Assembly (NCBI GenBank): GCA_016713335.1
Contig: JADJPH010000011.1
Location: forward strand, 1-64,000
DNA length: 64,000 nucleotides
Source of the DNA: Candidatus Fredericiella danica
GTDB taxonomy: Bacteria; Chloroflexota; Anaerolineae; Caldilineales; Caldilineaceae
Reading direction: 5' to 3'
The position numbers and the translations under genes were made by a program. Under the pieces are notes generated by a model, which saw nothing but the letters and a program-made list of their open reading frames with translations, was not told the DNA's origin and ran no database searches. Positions 30,207 to 41,055 of this stretch are shown piece after piece (position 1 is the first letter of the stretch; every line of letters starts with the position of its first letter).

Positions 30207-32477
30207 ATGCGCGCAGTTGGAAGCAGCTATCCACGCATCGACGCAGTCGACAAAGTCGCCGGGCGCGCCCCTTATCCCGGCGATATCGATCTACTCAATC
30301 AGGCGTGGGCCAAGATCGTCTTTGCCGGCATCCCGCACGGGCGCATCACCGCCGTCGACATTACTGCGGCAGTTGCGGCGCCCGGCGTCATCACCGTGCT
30401 CGTCGCGGCGGATGTGCCGAAGAACGAATATGGGCTGATTGTGCCCGATCAACCGGTGCTGTGCGGTGTGGGCAGCACACCTTCAGCCGAAATCGTCCGC
30501 TGGGAAGCGGACCACGTGGCCGTCGTGGTTGCCGAGAGTGCGGCCGAGGCGGCAGCCGCTGCGGCCCTCGTGCGGATTCACGCCGATCCCCTGCCTGTCA
30601 TCACCGATCCAGTCAAAGCCATGGCGCCCGACGCGCCGATTCTCCACCCACACCCGTTTCGGTATCCATACGGGGAACGCGATCTGAACTCCAACGTCCT
30701 GTTGGAATACAAGCTAAACGACGGCGATGTGACGGCAGGCTTTGCCCGCGCCGACGTGACTATCGAAGCCACCTATCGCACGCACGCCCAGGAACATGCC
30801 TACCTGCAGCCCGAGGCGGGTTTGGCCTGGGTGCGACCCGATGGCCGCCTTGAGGTCATCTGCGGCGGCCAGTGGATGCACGAAGAGCGCGAACAGGTCG
30901 CACACGCCCTCGGCCTACCGGCTGAGCAAATCATCATCCGCTATCCCGCCATCGGCGGCGCCTTTGGCGGGCGCGAAGATATCTCCATCCAGATCGCCCT
31001 GGCGTTGGCGGCGTGGAAGACCGGGCGCCCCGTCAAAACCATCTGGAGCCGCGAAGAAAGCATCGTCGGTCACCACAAACGTCATCCGTTTGTGATTCAT
31101 GCCCGGTGGGGCGCGACAAAGGATGGCAAGATCATCGCCGCACAGATGGATGCCACCAGCGATTGCGGCGGATACGCATACACGAGCACCAAGGTGCTTG
31201 GCAACGCCCTGATGTCGTTGCTCGGCCCGTACAACATTCCTAACTTCGACGTGACGGCGCGCACCGTATACACCAACAACACGCCGGGCGGCGCCTTCCG
31301 TGGTTTTGGCGGTCCCCAGGGTCATTTCGCGGCGGAAATGCAGGTCAACAAGTTGGCCGAGGCGCTACACCTTGACCCTGTCGAGTTCCGCATGCGCAAT
31401 CTCTGGCGCGAGGGTGACCTTCTGCCCACACGTGCGCCCATCCCGGAAGGGGTGACGGTCGTCGAGACGCTCGACGCCGCGGCTCAGCGCGCCGGGTGGC
31501 CCGGCTATCCTGGCGAACAGCTGCGGCTTGCCGGCGCCGGCCAACGCACCGCGCTGACCTCCCTTGAGGCATCGAGCACACGCACGGCACGCGGCCGTGG
31601 TGCGGCCGTCTGCTTCAAGAATGTCGGCTTCAGCCTTGGCTTTCCCGAACATTGCGACGCCTGGGTCGAAATCGAGGGCGCCTCCGAAATCGAGCATGTG
31701 CGCGTCGGCTGTGTGGGCGCGGATGTTGGGCAGGGCGCGCATACGCTCTTCCAACTGGTTGCGGCGGACGCTTTGGATGTCGATCCGGCACGCGTTGAAG
31801 TGGTGGCGGACAACAGTGACGTCGCCGGCTCAAGCGGCAGCACCTCCGCCAGCAGAATGAGTTTCATGGCCGGGAATGCCATCAAGGGCGCCGCCGAGCG
31901 CGCGCTCCAGGCCTGGCAAAACGAGGAACGACCTGCCCGCGCCGAGTACCTTTTTCATGCGCGCCCCACAACCCCTTACAACCGGCAGAACGGTTCCGGC
32001 GACCCCAATGTCACCTACGGCTACTGCGCCCAGATTGCAGAAGTAGAGGTTGACGTGGATACAGGCTACGTCACCGTCCTGAATCTGGTCAGCGCCAACG
32101 ACGTCGGCAAAGCGATCAACCCGGTGCAGGTCGAAGGGCAGATCGAGGGCGCGGTGGCGCAGTCCGTGGGGTGGGCGATGCTCGAAAACTACGTCCAGCG
32201 CGACGGACATGCGCTTACAAAGCAACTCAGCACCTACTTGATCCCCGGCGTGTTGGATGTCGCGCACGTCGAGCCGGTCATTCTGGAATTGCCGGACCCC
32301 CAGGGTCCCTTTGGCTTGCGGGGTATGGCGGAGATGCCGTTTATCCCGACCGCGCCGGCCATCGCCGCCGCAATTCACGACGCCATCGGCGTCTGGCTCG
32401 ATGAACTGCCTTATACACCCGAGCGCGTGTGGATGGCGCTCCAACGCGGGAATGCCGGCAAAGAGAAGCGCTACTGA
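30207..32477 (+). CDS. Xanthine dehydrogenase/aldehyde oxidase family molybdopterin-binding subunit
   Basis: 756 residues, the usual size of a CoxL/XdhB-type large subunit. The N-terminal a/b-hammerhead domain (DAVDKVAGRAPYPGDIDL) is followed by the molybdopterin-binding region with GGAFGGRED and GAFRGFGGPQGHFAAE. The C-terminal GMAEMPFIPTAPAIAAAIHDAIG holds the conserved Glu that acts as base at the Mo centre. No FAD or [2Fe-2S] subunit lies next to it, so the partners must be elsewhere or it works in another complex. GAGGATAGG precedes the ATG. The substrate cannot be deduced. Confidence 0.93.
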   Translation: MRAVGSSYPRIDAVDKVAGRAPYPGDIDLLNQAWAKIVFAGIPHGRITAVDITAAVAAPGVITVLVAADVPKNEYGLIVPDQPVLCGVGSTPSAEIVRWEADHVAVVVAESAAEAAAAAALVRIHADPLPVITDPVKAMAPDAPILHPHPFRYPYGERDLNSNVLLEYKLNDGDVTAGFARADVTIEATYRTHAQEHAYLQPEAGLAWVRPDGRLEVICGGQWMHEEREQVAHALGLPAEQIIIRYPAIGGAFGGREDISIQIALALAAWKTGRPVKTIWSREESIVGHHKRHPFVIHARWGATKDGKIIAAQMDATSDCGGYAYTSTKVLGNALMSLLGPYNIPNFDVTARTVYTNNTPGGAFRGFGGPQGHFAAEMQVNKLAEALHLDPVEFRMRNLWREGDLLPTRAPIPEGVTVVETLDAAAQRAGWPGYPGEQLRLAGAGQRTALTSLEASSTRTARGRGAAVCFKNVGFSLGFPEHCDAWVEIEGASEIEHVRVGCVGADVGQGAHTLFQLVAADALDVDPARVEVVADNSDVAGSSGSTSASRMSFMAGNAIKGAAERALQAWQNEERPARAEYLFHARPTTPYNRQNGSGDPNVTYGYCAQIAEVEVDVDTGYVTVLNLVSANDVGKAINPVQVEGQIEGAVAQSVGWAMLENYVQRDGHALTKQLSTYLIPGVLDVAHVEPVILELPDPQGPFGLRGMAEMPFIPTAPAIAAAIHDAIGVWLDELPYTPERVWMALQRGNAGKEKRY

Positions 32478-32502
32478 GCGGTTAGGTTCACGACTAATAC
32501 AT

Positions 32503-32540
32503 CACGAGTCACCGGTCATCCGTGACGCATGACTCGTGAC
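32503..32540. repeat. Inverted repeat between the hydroxylase and Gfo/Idh genes
   Basis: Perfect 10-base arms TCACGAGTCA (32503-32512) and TGACTCGTGA (32531-32540) with an 18-base loop rich in related units (TCATCCGTGACGCA). Looks like intergenic repeat DNA rather than a terminator, as no T-run follows. Confidence 0.6.
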
Positions 32541-32585
32541 GATATGCGCAACCAATCAAGAAACCCTTATGAATGGGAGCACTGT

Positions 32586-33572
32586 GTGACAACAGACAAA
32601 TTCCGGTGGGGCATCCTCGGTACGGGTGCGATTGCACGCAAGTTCGCCACCGGCATCGCCGCACTGGAGGACCACAGCGTCGTCGCCGCCGGCTCGCGCA
32701 CCCGAGCGGCCGCCGACCGCTTTGGTGACGAATTTGACGTTCCGCACCGGCACGCCAGTTATGAGGCGCTCGTCAACGATCCCGACGTCGATGCAATCTA
32801 CGTGGCCACGCCCCATTCACTCCATCGCGACAACACCCTGCTGGCATTGCACCACGGCAAACCGGTCCTGTGCGAAAAACCATTTGCGATCAACGCGATT
32901 CAGGCCGCGGAGATGGTTTGGGAAGCGCGCCGGCAGAACCTCTTTCTGATGGAGGCGATGTGGACGCGTTGCCTGCCGATCGTGGCGGAACTGCGCCGCC
33001 TTGTGGCGGACGGCGCCATCGGCGAACTGCGGATGGTGCAGGCTGATTTTGGCTTTCGCACCGGCTTTGATCCGGCCGGCCGTCTGTTTGATCCGGCGCT
33101 CGGTGGCGGCGCGCTCCTGGACGTAGGCATCTACCCGGTCTCCCTGGCGCACATGTTGCTTGGGCGCCCCACCCGCATCATGGCCCTGGCGGAACTGAGT
33201 CCAAACGGCATCGACACCCAAACGGGCATCCTGCTCGGCTATCCCAGTGGCCCGCTTGCCGTCCTCTCCACTGCCGTCGCCACCGACACACCCTGGGAGG
33301 CAACCATTCTGGGCACCACAGGTTGGATCCGGCTACACTCGCCCTGGTGGGTCTCGGACACGCTGACGCTACACCGCGCAGGCGCTGAACCCGAGCAGAT
33401 TCAACGCCCGTATATTGGCAACGGCTATAGCCATGAAGCCCTTGAGGTGGCGCGCTGCGTAAGAGCCGGCATCCTGGAAAGCCCAATCATGCCGTTGGAC
33501 GAGACCATCGCCATCATGCAGACGCTGGACGCCATCCGCACCAATCTCGGCATTCACTATCCCATGGAGTAA
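32586..33572 (+). CDS. Gfo/Idh/MocA family oxidoreductase
   Basis: About 328 residues. Start taken as GTG at 32586 (GGGAG 5-7 bases upstream), because the longer frame runs back into the inverted repeat. N-terminal Rossmann domain: WGILGTGAIARKFATGI, the NAD(P)-binding loop, then YVATPHSLH and the family lysine motif EKPFAINA. C-terminal domain: FLMEAMWTRCLP and LLDVGIYPVSLAHML, close to the trans-1,2-dihydrobenzene-1,2-diol / D-xylose dehydrogenase branch. Substrate unknown, probably a sugar or polyol. Confidence 0.92.
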   Translation: MTTDKFRWGILGTGAIARKFATGIAALEDHSVVAAGSRTRAAADRFGDEFDVPHRHASYEALVNDPDVDAIYVATPHSLHRDNTLLALHHGKPVLCEKPFAINAIQAAEMVWEARRQNLFLMEAMWTRCLPIVAELRRLVADGAIGELRMVQADFGFRTGFDPAGRLFDPALGGGALLDVGIYPVSLAHMLLGRPTRIMALAELSPNGIDTQTGILLGYPSGPLAVLSTAVATDTPWEATILGTTGWIRLHSPWWVSDTLTLHRAGAEPEQIQRPYIGNGYSHEALEVARCVRAGILESPIMPLDETIAIMQTLDAIRTNLGIHYPME

Positions 33573-33637
33573 CGATCTCGGCGCCCTCTTCTCCCCCCCA
33601 GTTACCCACCTGGTCGCGCCGCTGCGTTGCCAGTTGG

Positions 33638-34927
33638 ATGCTAAAGTCTTTATTGCTTGCGCTGGCCGTTACAGTGGCAGCGTGTCGCCCCACCCCCGGA
33701 AAGCCACCACTGCCAGGCTCAACCGCGCAAGCACTACCTGCCGCCACAGTCACCGTGCTGCCACCACGCGTGACGACACCGGCGCCAACGCGGCCACCCA
33801 TCGTGCCACCCCGCCCGGCAACCGCAACACCTTTCCCGGCCCAACAAGTGCCACCTGGCCGTTTTGGCGCGCCGACGCTGGCCGATTTGTGGGCGGGCCA
33901 CGCTGAATTTGTCGTGGATGCCCCGGACACCGGGCTGCCGATGGGCGAGTCCGACACCGTGATCATGAACAATGGCGAGGTATGGTCCTACCTCCATGCG
34001 AGCCAGCGGTCGGCCGGCGCCGTCGACCGCTGCGGCGATCCCGTGCCGTTTCCCGGCTGCACCGTGATCTATCGCAGCTACGATGGCGGCGTTAGTTTTG
34101 GCAGCGAACGACCACCCCTCTGTCAATTCGGGTGCCTGACCTGCCCTTGCGACAACGCGGTCGATCACATCGAGCAACAACAATACCCGCGTGTCTTCTT
34201 TGATGGGGAGCAAGTCCACCTGGTCTACGAATGGCAGGGGCGCGTCATGCTGCGCACCTCACCCAACGGCGTGCACTGGTCGCCACCGGAGTATGTGGGT
34301 GACACGCTCATCTGGAATCTCTGGTACCGCGATTGCCCTGCTGCGGAGCGAATTGGCGAACACCCAAACACCCCAATGACCTACGAGTGTCTTGCCGGCG
34401 GTCCACCTGGCATTTATGTGGATGATGGCACAGTCTATGTCTTCGTTGCCCTGGGACAGAACCCCGGCGCGATGGGGTGCTTCCAGGCGCCGGTTGGCGC
34501 GCCGGGTTCAGAATTCCGCCGTTGTGCCGCAAATCCGCTCTTTGTGGGCGCACCTTTCTATGGACCCACAGATCTCACCGGCCCGGCGACGAATCCCTAT
34601 TTCGACTTTCGCACCATCAGCTCCGCCGATGTGATCAAGATCGACGCCGGTGATGACGCCCGGTACTATATGCTGTACGAAGGCGTGCGTGGCCCAGGTC
34701 CCGGTGATCCTGGCGATACGCAGTTTGGGCTGGGGATGGCACGTAGCCTGACGAGCCAAATCGACGGTCCCTGGGAGAAGTACCCACACAATCCCCTGCT
34801 CGCGAACTTGCCCGGCAACATTGGGCTTGGCCACGCCGACATTGTCGTTGCTGGGGGATGGACGCACGTCTACACTTCGCTGGATGGCGTGACGCGCAGC
34901 CGCCTCACACTCGTCTGGAAGGGCTGA
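33638..34927 (+). CDS. Lipoprotein with predicted beta-propeller fold
   Basis: 429 residues. A lipoprotein signal ends in VAACRP; a Pro/Thr-rich linker of about 50 residues follows (typical cell-surface spacer), then a folded domain with repeating blade-like strands (VWSYLHASQR, VIYRSYDGGVSFG, VHLVYEWQGRVMLRTSPNGVHWS, ARYYMLYEGVRG, WTHVYTSLDG). Asp-box-like (SYDGGVSF) and 'NGVHWS' turns resemble sialidase or GH43/GH32-type propellers, but I cannot name catalytic residues. A C-x-F-G-C-x2-C-x-C segment suggests disulfides. No family claimed. Confidence 0.65.
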   Translation: MLKSLLLALAVTVAACRPTPGKPPLPGSTAQALPAATVTVLPPRVTTPAPTRPPIVPPRPATATPFPAQQVPPGRFGAPTLADLWAGHAEFVVDAPDTGLPMGESDTVIMNNGEVWSYLHASQRSAGAVDRCGDPVPFPGCTVIYRSYDGGVSFGSERPPLCQFGCLTCPCDNAVDHIEQQQYPRVFFDGEQVHLVYEWQGRVMLRTSPNGVHWSPPEYVGDTLIWNLWYRDCPAAERIGEHPNTPMTYECLAGGPPGIYVDDGTVYVFVALGQNPGAMGCFQAPVGAPGSEFRRCAANPLFVGAPFYGPTDLTGPATNPYFDFRTISSADVIKIDAGDDARYYMLYEGVRGPGPGDPGDTQFGLGMARSLTSQIDGPWEKYPHNPLLANLPGNIGLGHADIVVAGGWTHVYTSLDGVTRSRLTLVWKG

Positions 34928-34950
34928 AATTTGATACAATTGTCATTCTT

Positions 34951-35973
34951 GTGAGGAACACGTTGTTGAGTACACTGGGCGACCTGTTTTGGAATGGTCA
35001 TGAGCACCGTCTTCGCGCGGCCATCCGCATGTGCGTTTTTTTCGGCCTCTGGGGTTTTGGGCCCGCGCTTGCGCATCGGGTGATTGGCGGTTCCGTCCGC
35101 GCGGCCTTTGAAGCGCAACTTCCCTGGCTCTCCAGTCTGCTGTTGGAAGCGCTGCGCCTGGCCAGCGTTTTGGCGGCCGCCTGGTTTGCAGCGCGCTTCG
35201 TTGATCGGCGGCCATTCTCGCACTACGGTTTCCGCATCCATCGCACATGGTGGCTGGACCTGGGCTTTGGTGTTCTGTTGGGCGCGCTGCTCATGGGCAC
35301 CATCTTTGCCATCAGCCTTGCGGCCGGTTGGGTGCAAGTCGTGGATGTGCTGGTTGCACCGGCGGGCACGCCCTTTGGGGGGATGTTCGTTTCGGCGATC
35401 TTTCTGTACGTGGTTGTGGCAATTGCGGAAGAACTGCTTGCGCGTGGCAATCAACTGCTCAACATGACCGAGGGTTTCCGCCCGCTGGGACGGTGGCAAG
35501 CGGTCATGTTGGCGTGGCTGATTTCATCGGTGATTTTTGGTGCGCTGCACATCCTCAATCCGAATGCCACCGGGCGCAGCATCGCATACCTGGCCTGGTA
35601 CGGGGTGTTGCTTGGGGCTGGTTTCGTCTTTACCGGTGAACTGGCGCTACCCATCGGCTTACATTTTTCCTGGAATTTCGTACAGGGCAGTATCTTTGGC
35701 TTTGCCGTCAGTGGCCGGTCGTTGCTCGGCGTGAGCGTCTTGTCCACCGTAGAGACCGGACCGGAGTTTTGGACCGGTGGCGCCTTTGGACCTGAAGGTG
35801 GTCTCCTGGGTGTACTGGCGGCCGCTGCGGGTATTTTGCTGATCATCGGGTGGGTCCGTTGGCGAACGGGCTCGCTCGCACTTTCCAATCTATACGCCAA
35901 CACGTTTGTGGCGCAGGTGACTTGCACACAGGCGTCCGCATCAACTCCGGAAGAGAATACAAAACAGGAATGA
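34951..35973 (+). CDS. CPBP family intramembrane metalloprotease
   Basis: About 340 residues with some eight membrane helices. CPBP/Abi marks: the EExxxR-like motif EELLARG near residue 155, FxxxH as FGALHILN, and the third motif HFSWN. The open frame runs upstream to 34858, but that would overlap the previous gene by 70 bases; GTG at 34951 or TTG at 34963 (GAGGAA just upstream) is more likely. The stop overlaps argH (ATGA). Such proteases process prenylated or membrane substrates or bacteriocins; the substrate here is unknown. Confidence 0.85.
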   Translation: MRNTLLSTLGDLFWNGHEHRLRAAIRMCVFFGLWGFGPALAHRVIGGSVRAAFEAQLPWLSSLLLEALRLASVLAAAWFAARFVDRRPFSHYGFRIHRTWWLDLGFGVLLGALLMGTIFAISLAAGWVQVVDVLVAPAGTPFGGMFVSAIFLYVVVAIAEELLARGNQLLNMTEGFRPLGRWQAVMLAWLISSVIFGALHILNPNATGRSIAYLAWYGVLLGAGFVFTGELALPIGLHFSWNFVQGSIFGFAVSGRSLLGVSVLSTVETGPEFWTGGAFGPEGGLLGVLAAAAGILLIIGWVRWRTGSLALSNLYANTFVAQVTCTQASASTPEENTKQE

Positions 35974-37348
35974 CAAAGAAACTTTGGGGCGGTCGCTTCA
36001 CCGGCAACACCGATCCGTTAATGGAACAATTCAATGCTTCCATCCACTTTGACAAGCGCCTCTGGGAAGTGGACCTCCGTGGCAGCAAGGCCTATGCCGC
36101 TGCGCTGGCGCGCGCCGGCATCATTTCGCAGGACGAAGCCGCGCAACTCATTGCGGGGCTTGATTTGGTGGCAGCGGAATGGTTGGCGAATGCTTTTGTC
36201 TTGCGCGAAGGCGACGAAGACATCCATAGCGCCAACGAGCGCAGGCTCACGGAATTGATCGGTCCGGTCGCCGGCAAACTACACACCGGCAGAAGCCGCA
36301 ACGATCAAATCGCGACCGACACGCGTTTATGGTTGCGTGGGGCAATTGAGCAACTACGTAGACATCTGCATCAACTGATCGCCACCACAGTCGATCGCGC
36401 CGCAAGTGAGATCGACTACGTGATGCCCGGCTTTACCCACCTGCAACCGGCCCAACCGGTCCGGTGGAGCCATTGGCTCCTCAGCCATGTTTGGGCATGG
36501 CAGCGCGACGCCTGCCGGCTTGACGATCTGACCGCCCGCGTCAATGTGATGCCGTTGGGCAGCGGCGCGCTGGCCGGGAACCCCTTTGCCATCGACCGCA
36601 CCGCGCTGGCCGCCGAGCTTGGCTTTGCAGAGATCTCCCCCAACAGCATGGATGCGGTCAGCGATCGCGATTTCATCGCAGAATTTCTCTTCTGGGCGAC
36701 GCTGACCATGACCCACCTGAGCCGCCTCGCCGAAGATCTGATCATCTATAGCAGCCGCGAATTCGGCTTTGTGACTCTCTCGGACGCCTACAGCACCGGG
36801 AGCAGCCTGATGCCGCAGAAGAAGAACCCGGATGCCCTTGAATTATTGCGTGGCAAGTCGGGGCGCGTCATGGGGCAGATGACCGGGCTGATGGTGGTGC
36901 TCAAAGGGCTGCCTGCCACCTACAACAAGGATCTGCAGGAAGATAAGGAGCCGCTCTTTGACGCCGTCAACACGCTGGACGGCTCGATCCAGATTGCGTG
37001 TGGCGTCATCTCGACGATGACGGTGAACCCACTGGCGTTGCGCGCCGCCCTGAGCCCGGAGATGCTGGCAACAGACCTGGCGGAATATCTGGTGCGGCGC
37101 GGTGCGCCGTTCCGAGAGGCACACCATGTCGCCGGTGCAGCGGTAAAGATGGCAGAGAACCAGGGAATCCGCTGACGCAGTTGACGGCAGAGGACCTACA
37201 GAAGTTGCATCGCGCTTTCGGTGATGATGTCACCGATATTTGGAGCTTCGACCGCAGCGTGGAACAACGTGACGTTGCCGGCGGGACCAGTCGCCGGGCG
37301 GTGCTGGCCCAAATCGCGCAGTTGCGGAGCTGGCTTGCCAGCGTTTGA
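35970..37348 (+). CDS. argH: Argininosuccinate lyase (frameshift in assembly)
   Basis: Last step of arginine synthesis, splitting argininosuccinate to arginine and fumarate; about 459 residues when joined. Begins MTKKLWGGRFTGNTDPLMEQF; motifs DEDIHSANERRL, KLHTGRSRNDQIATD, MPGFTHLQPAQPV and the superfamily signature GSSLMPQKKNPD (catalytic Ser loop) are intact. After KMAENQG a one-base indel near 37160 shifts the frame. The C-terminal NPLTQLTAEDLQKLH...DRSVEQRDVAGGTS continues in the next. Followed by argJ, so an arginine pair. Confidence 0.95.
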
Positions 37349-37430
37349 AGACGCAGGGGATATCCAATTTTCATCGTCATAGCCTTCGTGAGGGCATCGA
37401 CGAACAGTGTACGAATTCGGAGAACCGCCA

Positions 37431-38660
<1,230 letters not shown>

Positions 38661-38671
38661 GGACACCAACG

Positions 38672-39564
38672 ATGAATCGAAAGTCAGTTGCGCGCATCCT
38701 GGACGAATTCCGTCGTATCCTCTTGTTTACGCTTGGCGGCATCATTTCGGCAGCAGGCTTCAGCCTGTTTCAGGTTCCCTACAACATCGCCGCGGGCGGC
38801 GTCAGCGGTATTGCCATTCTGATCAATCACTTTGCACCCGCCTGGCCGGTCTCAACGCTCTACCTACTGATGAATATCCCGCTCTTCGTCGTTGGGTACA
38901 TCTTTCTGGGCCGCTGGCGCTTTCTCTTTAGTACGGCGTGGGTCGTATTGCTCTTCACCTTTGTCTCCGGTTGGCTCAACACGAACCTCCCAACGCTGCT
39001 GGCACAATACCCCATCACGGACAACATGCTGCTCAGCGCCATTTACGCCGGACTAGTGGGTGGCATTGGCGGTGGGCTTGTCTACTGGGGCGGCGCCACT
39101 TTGGGCGGGACCGCGATCGTGGGCCGTGTGATTCAACTGAAGACCGGGTTCTCCCTGAGCCAGATTTATCTCTTTGTCGACGGCGCCATCGTGGTCGCTG
39201 CAGGGCTGGTCTTTGGCTGGGAGACCGCACTCTATGCGCTGCTGACCCTGCTCTTAAGCGGGATTGCGACCGACTACGTGCTCGAAGGTCCAAGCCGGAC
39301 GCGCACCGCCACCATCATCACGACACAGCCGGAGCCGATCATCAAGTCCCTGATGCAGGAGTTGGATCGCGGGTGAGCTACTGGCCCGTGGTTGGCGGTT
39401 ATACCGGCGAAACGCGCACGGTGATTGTGTGTACTGTCTATCGCCCACAGTTGGCCGATCTCAAACGCATCGTGGCCCACCTTGACCCAAACGCCTTCGT
39501 CACGATTGGCGTCACACAGGAGGCGCTCGGGCGCGGCTTTGGCGAACTGGCGAAAACAAAGTGA
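38672..39564 (+). CDS. YitT family membrane protein with DUF2179 domain (frameshift in assembly)
   Basis: About 297 residues when joined. Five membrane helices of the DUF161 type (GGIISAAGFSLFQVPYNIAAGGVSGIA; LVGGIGGGLVYWGGATLGGTAIVG), then a cytosolic DUF2179 domain. One G is missing from a G run near 39373. Beyond it the frame continues VSYWPVVGGYTGETRTVIVCTVYRPQ and DPNAFVTIGVTQEALGRGF, the DUF2179 core. Function is unknown for the family. It follows argJ by 11 bases. Confidence 0.88.
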
Positions 39565-39565
39565 C

Positions 39566-39594
39566 TTGGCGTGTGCATCGGCTGACCGTATAAT
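39566..39594 (+). promoter_or_regulatory. Promoter giving a leaderless mRNA for the MutL-like cluster
   Basis: TTGGCG (39566-39571), 17 bases, perfect TATAAT (39589-39594). The next start codon is at 39604, only 10 bases after the -10 box, so transcription should begin at or within a few bases of the ATG. Confidence 0.65.
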
Positions 39595-39603
39595 AACCGG
39601 GCC

Positions 39604-39870
39604 ATGCAAGATTTCAACGGAACGATGACGCCGGCAATTACCCTGCTGGCGCGACGCAAACTGGTGACCCCTACCCTGCTCTACCTGGCCGGTCATAGAC
39701 CGCTGGCCTTTGCCGCAGGGCAACTGCTCGCAGTTGCGGCGCCTGTCGCCGCCATTCTTGGCCAGTCGGCCGTCGGCAATTGGGCCGCATTGCTGAGCGA
39801 TCCTGACGGTCCCGCCCAACTTGAACTGGCGCTTTCCGGACGCGAAACGGAGCCAGCTCATCATGATTAA
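39604..39870 (+). CDS. Unknown 88-residue protein, first gene of the MutL-like cluster
   Basis: Short protein with a moderately hydrophobic centre (AFAAGQLLAVAAPVAAILG) that is probably an amphipathic or buried helix rather than a full membrane anchor. No family recognised. Read as a leaderless message from the promoter just upstream; its stop overlaps the next start by eight bases, so it belongs to the following operon. Confidence 0.55.
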   Translation: MQDFNGTMTPAITLLARRKLVTPTLLYLAGHRPLAFAAGQLLAVAAPVAAILGQSAVGNWAALLSDPDGPAQLELALSGRETEPAHHD

Positions 39871-40408
39871 CCAGCTCGGGGTGCAGCCGATCGCGCGTGC
39901 GTGGCAGGTGGAACTGGATACGGGGTTGGAGACCGGCGAGGCCCCATTCTTCGGTCTTGGCCCGCAGCAATCGATCTTGCCAGGGCATGGCCGGTCTCAT
40001 GGCGCTGGCCCTGGTCGAAGCGGAGCGAGACGACACATTGGCTCCTGTGGTCGTTGCCGGCGGCGTCAGCCCACTCTGGTTGGCGGCGCTCCTGCACGAC
40101 CGTCCGCCCATGCGCCACTCGGTTCACCAGGCGTGATCGCCGCCTATACTGCACCCGATCCGGCCACCCATTGCGCCACATTGACCACCTACGACACGCG
40201 CCGTTCGGTCTTTCGACGCCGTCCCGCCGGCCTGCCGCCGGCATTCCAACCGGTGGTCGTGTCAACGACTCAGGCGGCAAACACACCTTTAGAAATGCTC
40301 CCGCTGGCCGAGGCGCAAACGAGCATGGCGTTCGGACGTGACGGCTGGGTTGCCTTGACAACTGTCGCCGCAGCGGTTGTCCTATTTGCGCTTGCATTCA
40401 TCGCCTAA
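39863..40408 (+). CDS. Unknown protein with C-terminal membrane anchor (two frameshifts)
   Basis: About 180 residues when three frames are joined: MINQLGVQPIARAWQVELD to FGLGPQQSILPG, then MAGLMALALVEAERDDT to PPMRHSVH after a break near 39985, then VIAAYTAPDPATHCATLTTYD to the end after a break near 40130. The last 20 residues form one hydrophobic helix (WVALTTVAAAVVLFALAFIA) that stops at the terminus, as in tail-anchored proteins. Family unknown. Confidence 0.5.
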   Translation: MINQLGVQPIARAWQVELDTGLETGEAPFFGLGPQQSILPGHGRSHGAGPGRSGARRHIGSCGRCRRRQPTLVGGAPARPSAHAPLGSPGVIAAYTAPDPATHCATLTTYDTRRSVFRRRPAGLPPAFQPVVVSTTQAANTPLEMLPLAEAQTSMAFGRDGWVALTTVAAAVVLFALAFIA

Positions 40409-40412
40409 TCTC

Positions 40413-41039
40413 ATGCCTTCTACCCGCCTTTCTGTCACCGGCTTTTTCATCAGCCTGCTTGCAATCGCCTGTTTTGCACTCCTACTGCTGGCGCAGACGA
40501 ACGCTGGTGCAAAACTGCAGCCGGCCACTGGCGTTATCTATCAATGGCTGATGTGGCTCGGCGGAATTGCCCTGTTGTTGGGCATCGCAAATGTGGCCTG
40601 GCTGCATCTGCGCCGAATCCAATCCGGGCGCCGCGACTGGGAGTTGAGCCTTGTGCTCATTGCGGTACTGGCGGCGGTGGTCGTTGCCGGGCTAATCAAC
40701 CCCCTCGGCGCGCAGGGACCACTCGTCGAATGGATTTTCGATTATGTTCTGGCGCCAGGTCAATCGGCGCTCTTTGCGCTGCTCGTCTTTTTTATGGCGG
40801 CCGCCGCTTATCGTTACTTGCGCATCGGGCGTCAGGGTGGGGCATGGATGCTACTCGGCGCCTTGATCATTATTCTCACTCAGGCACCTATGTTGGTCCC
40901 TGTGTTGCCGGCCAGTATGGTAGCCGCGACGGATTGGTTCATCGATGCCCCCGTGATGGCGGCGCTGCGCGGCGTGCTCTTGGGAAGTGGGATTGCCTTA
41001 CTGGTTGTTGCCATCCGTATGCTGATCGGCAAGGCCTGA
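40413..41039 (+). CDS. Multi-helix membrane protein of the MutL-like cluster
   Basis: About 208 residues with six predicted membrane helices (FFISLLAIACFALLLLA; WLMWLGGIALLLGIANVAWL; LSLVLIAVLAAVVVAGLI; SALFALLVFFMAAAAYRYL; LLGALIIILTQAPMLVPVLPA; GVLLGSGIALLVVAIRMLI). Starts 5 bases after the previous stop. Unknown function; the tight spacing makes it part of the operon 39604-44304. Confidence 0.65.
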   Translation: MPSTRLSVTGFFISLLAIACFALLLLAQTNAGAKLQPATGVIYQWLMWLGGIALLLGIANVAWLHLRRIQSGRRDWELSLVLIAVLAAVVVAGLINPLGAQGPLVEWIFDYVLAPGQSALFALLVFFMAAAAYRYLRIGRQGGAWMLLGALIIILTQAPMLVPVLPASMVAATDWFIDAPVMAALRGVLLGSGIALLVVAIRMLIGKA

Positions 41040-41055
41040 ACCGACTGGAACAAAT

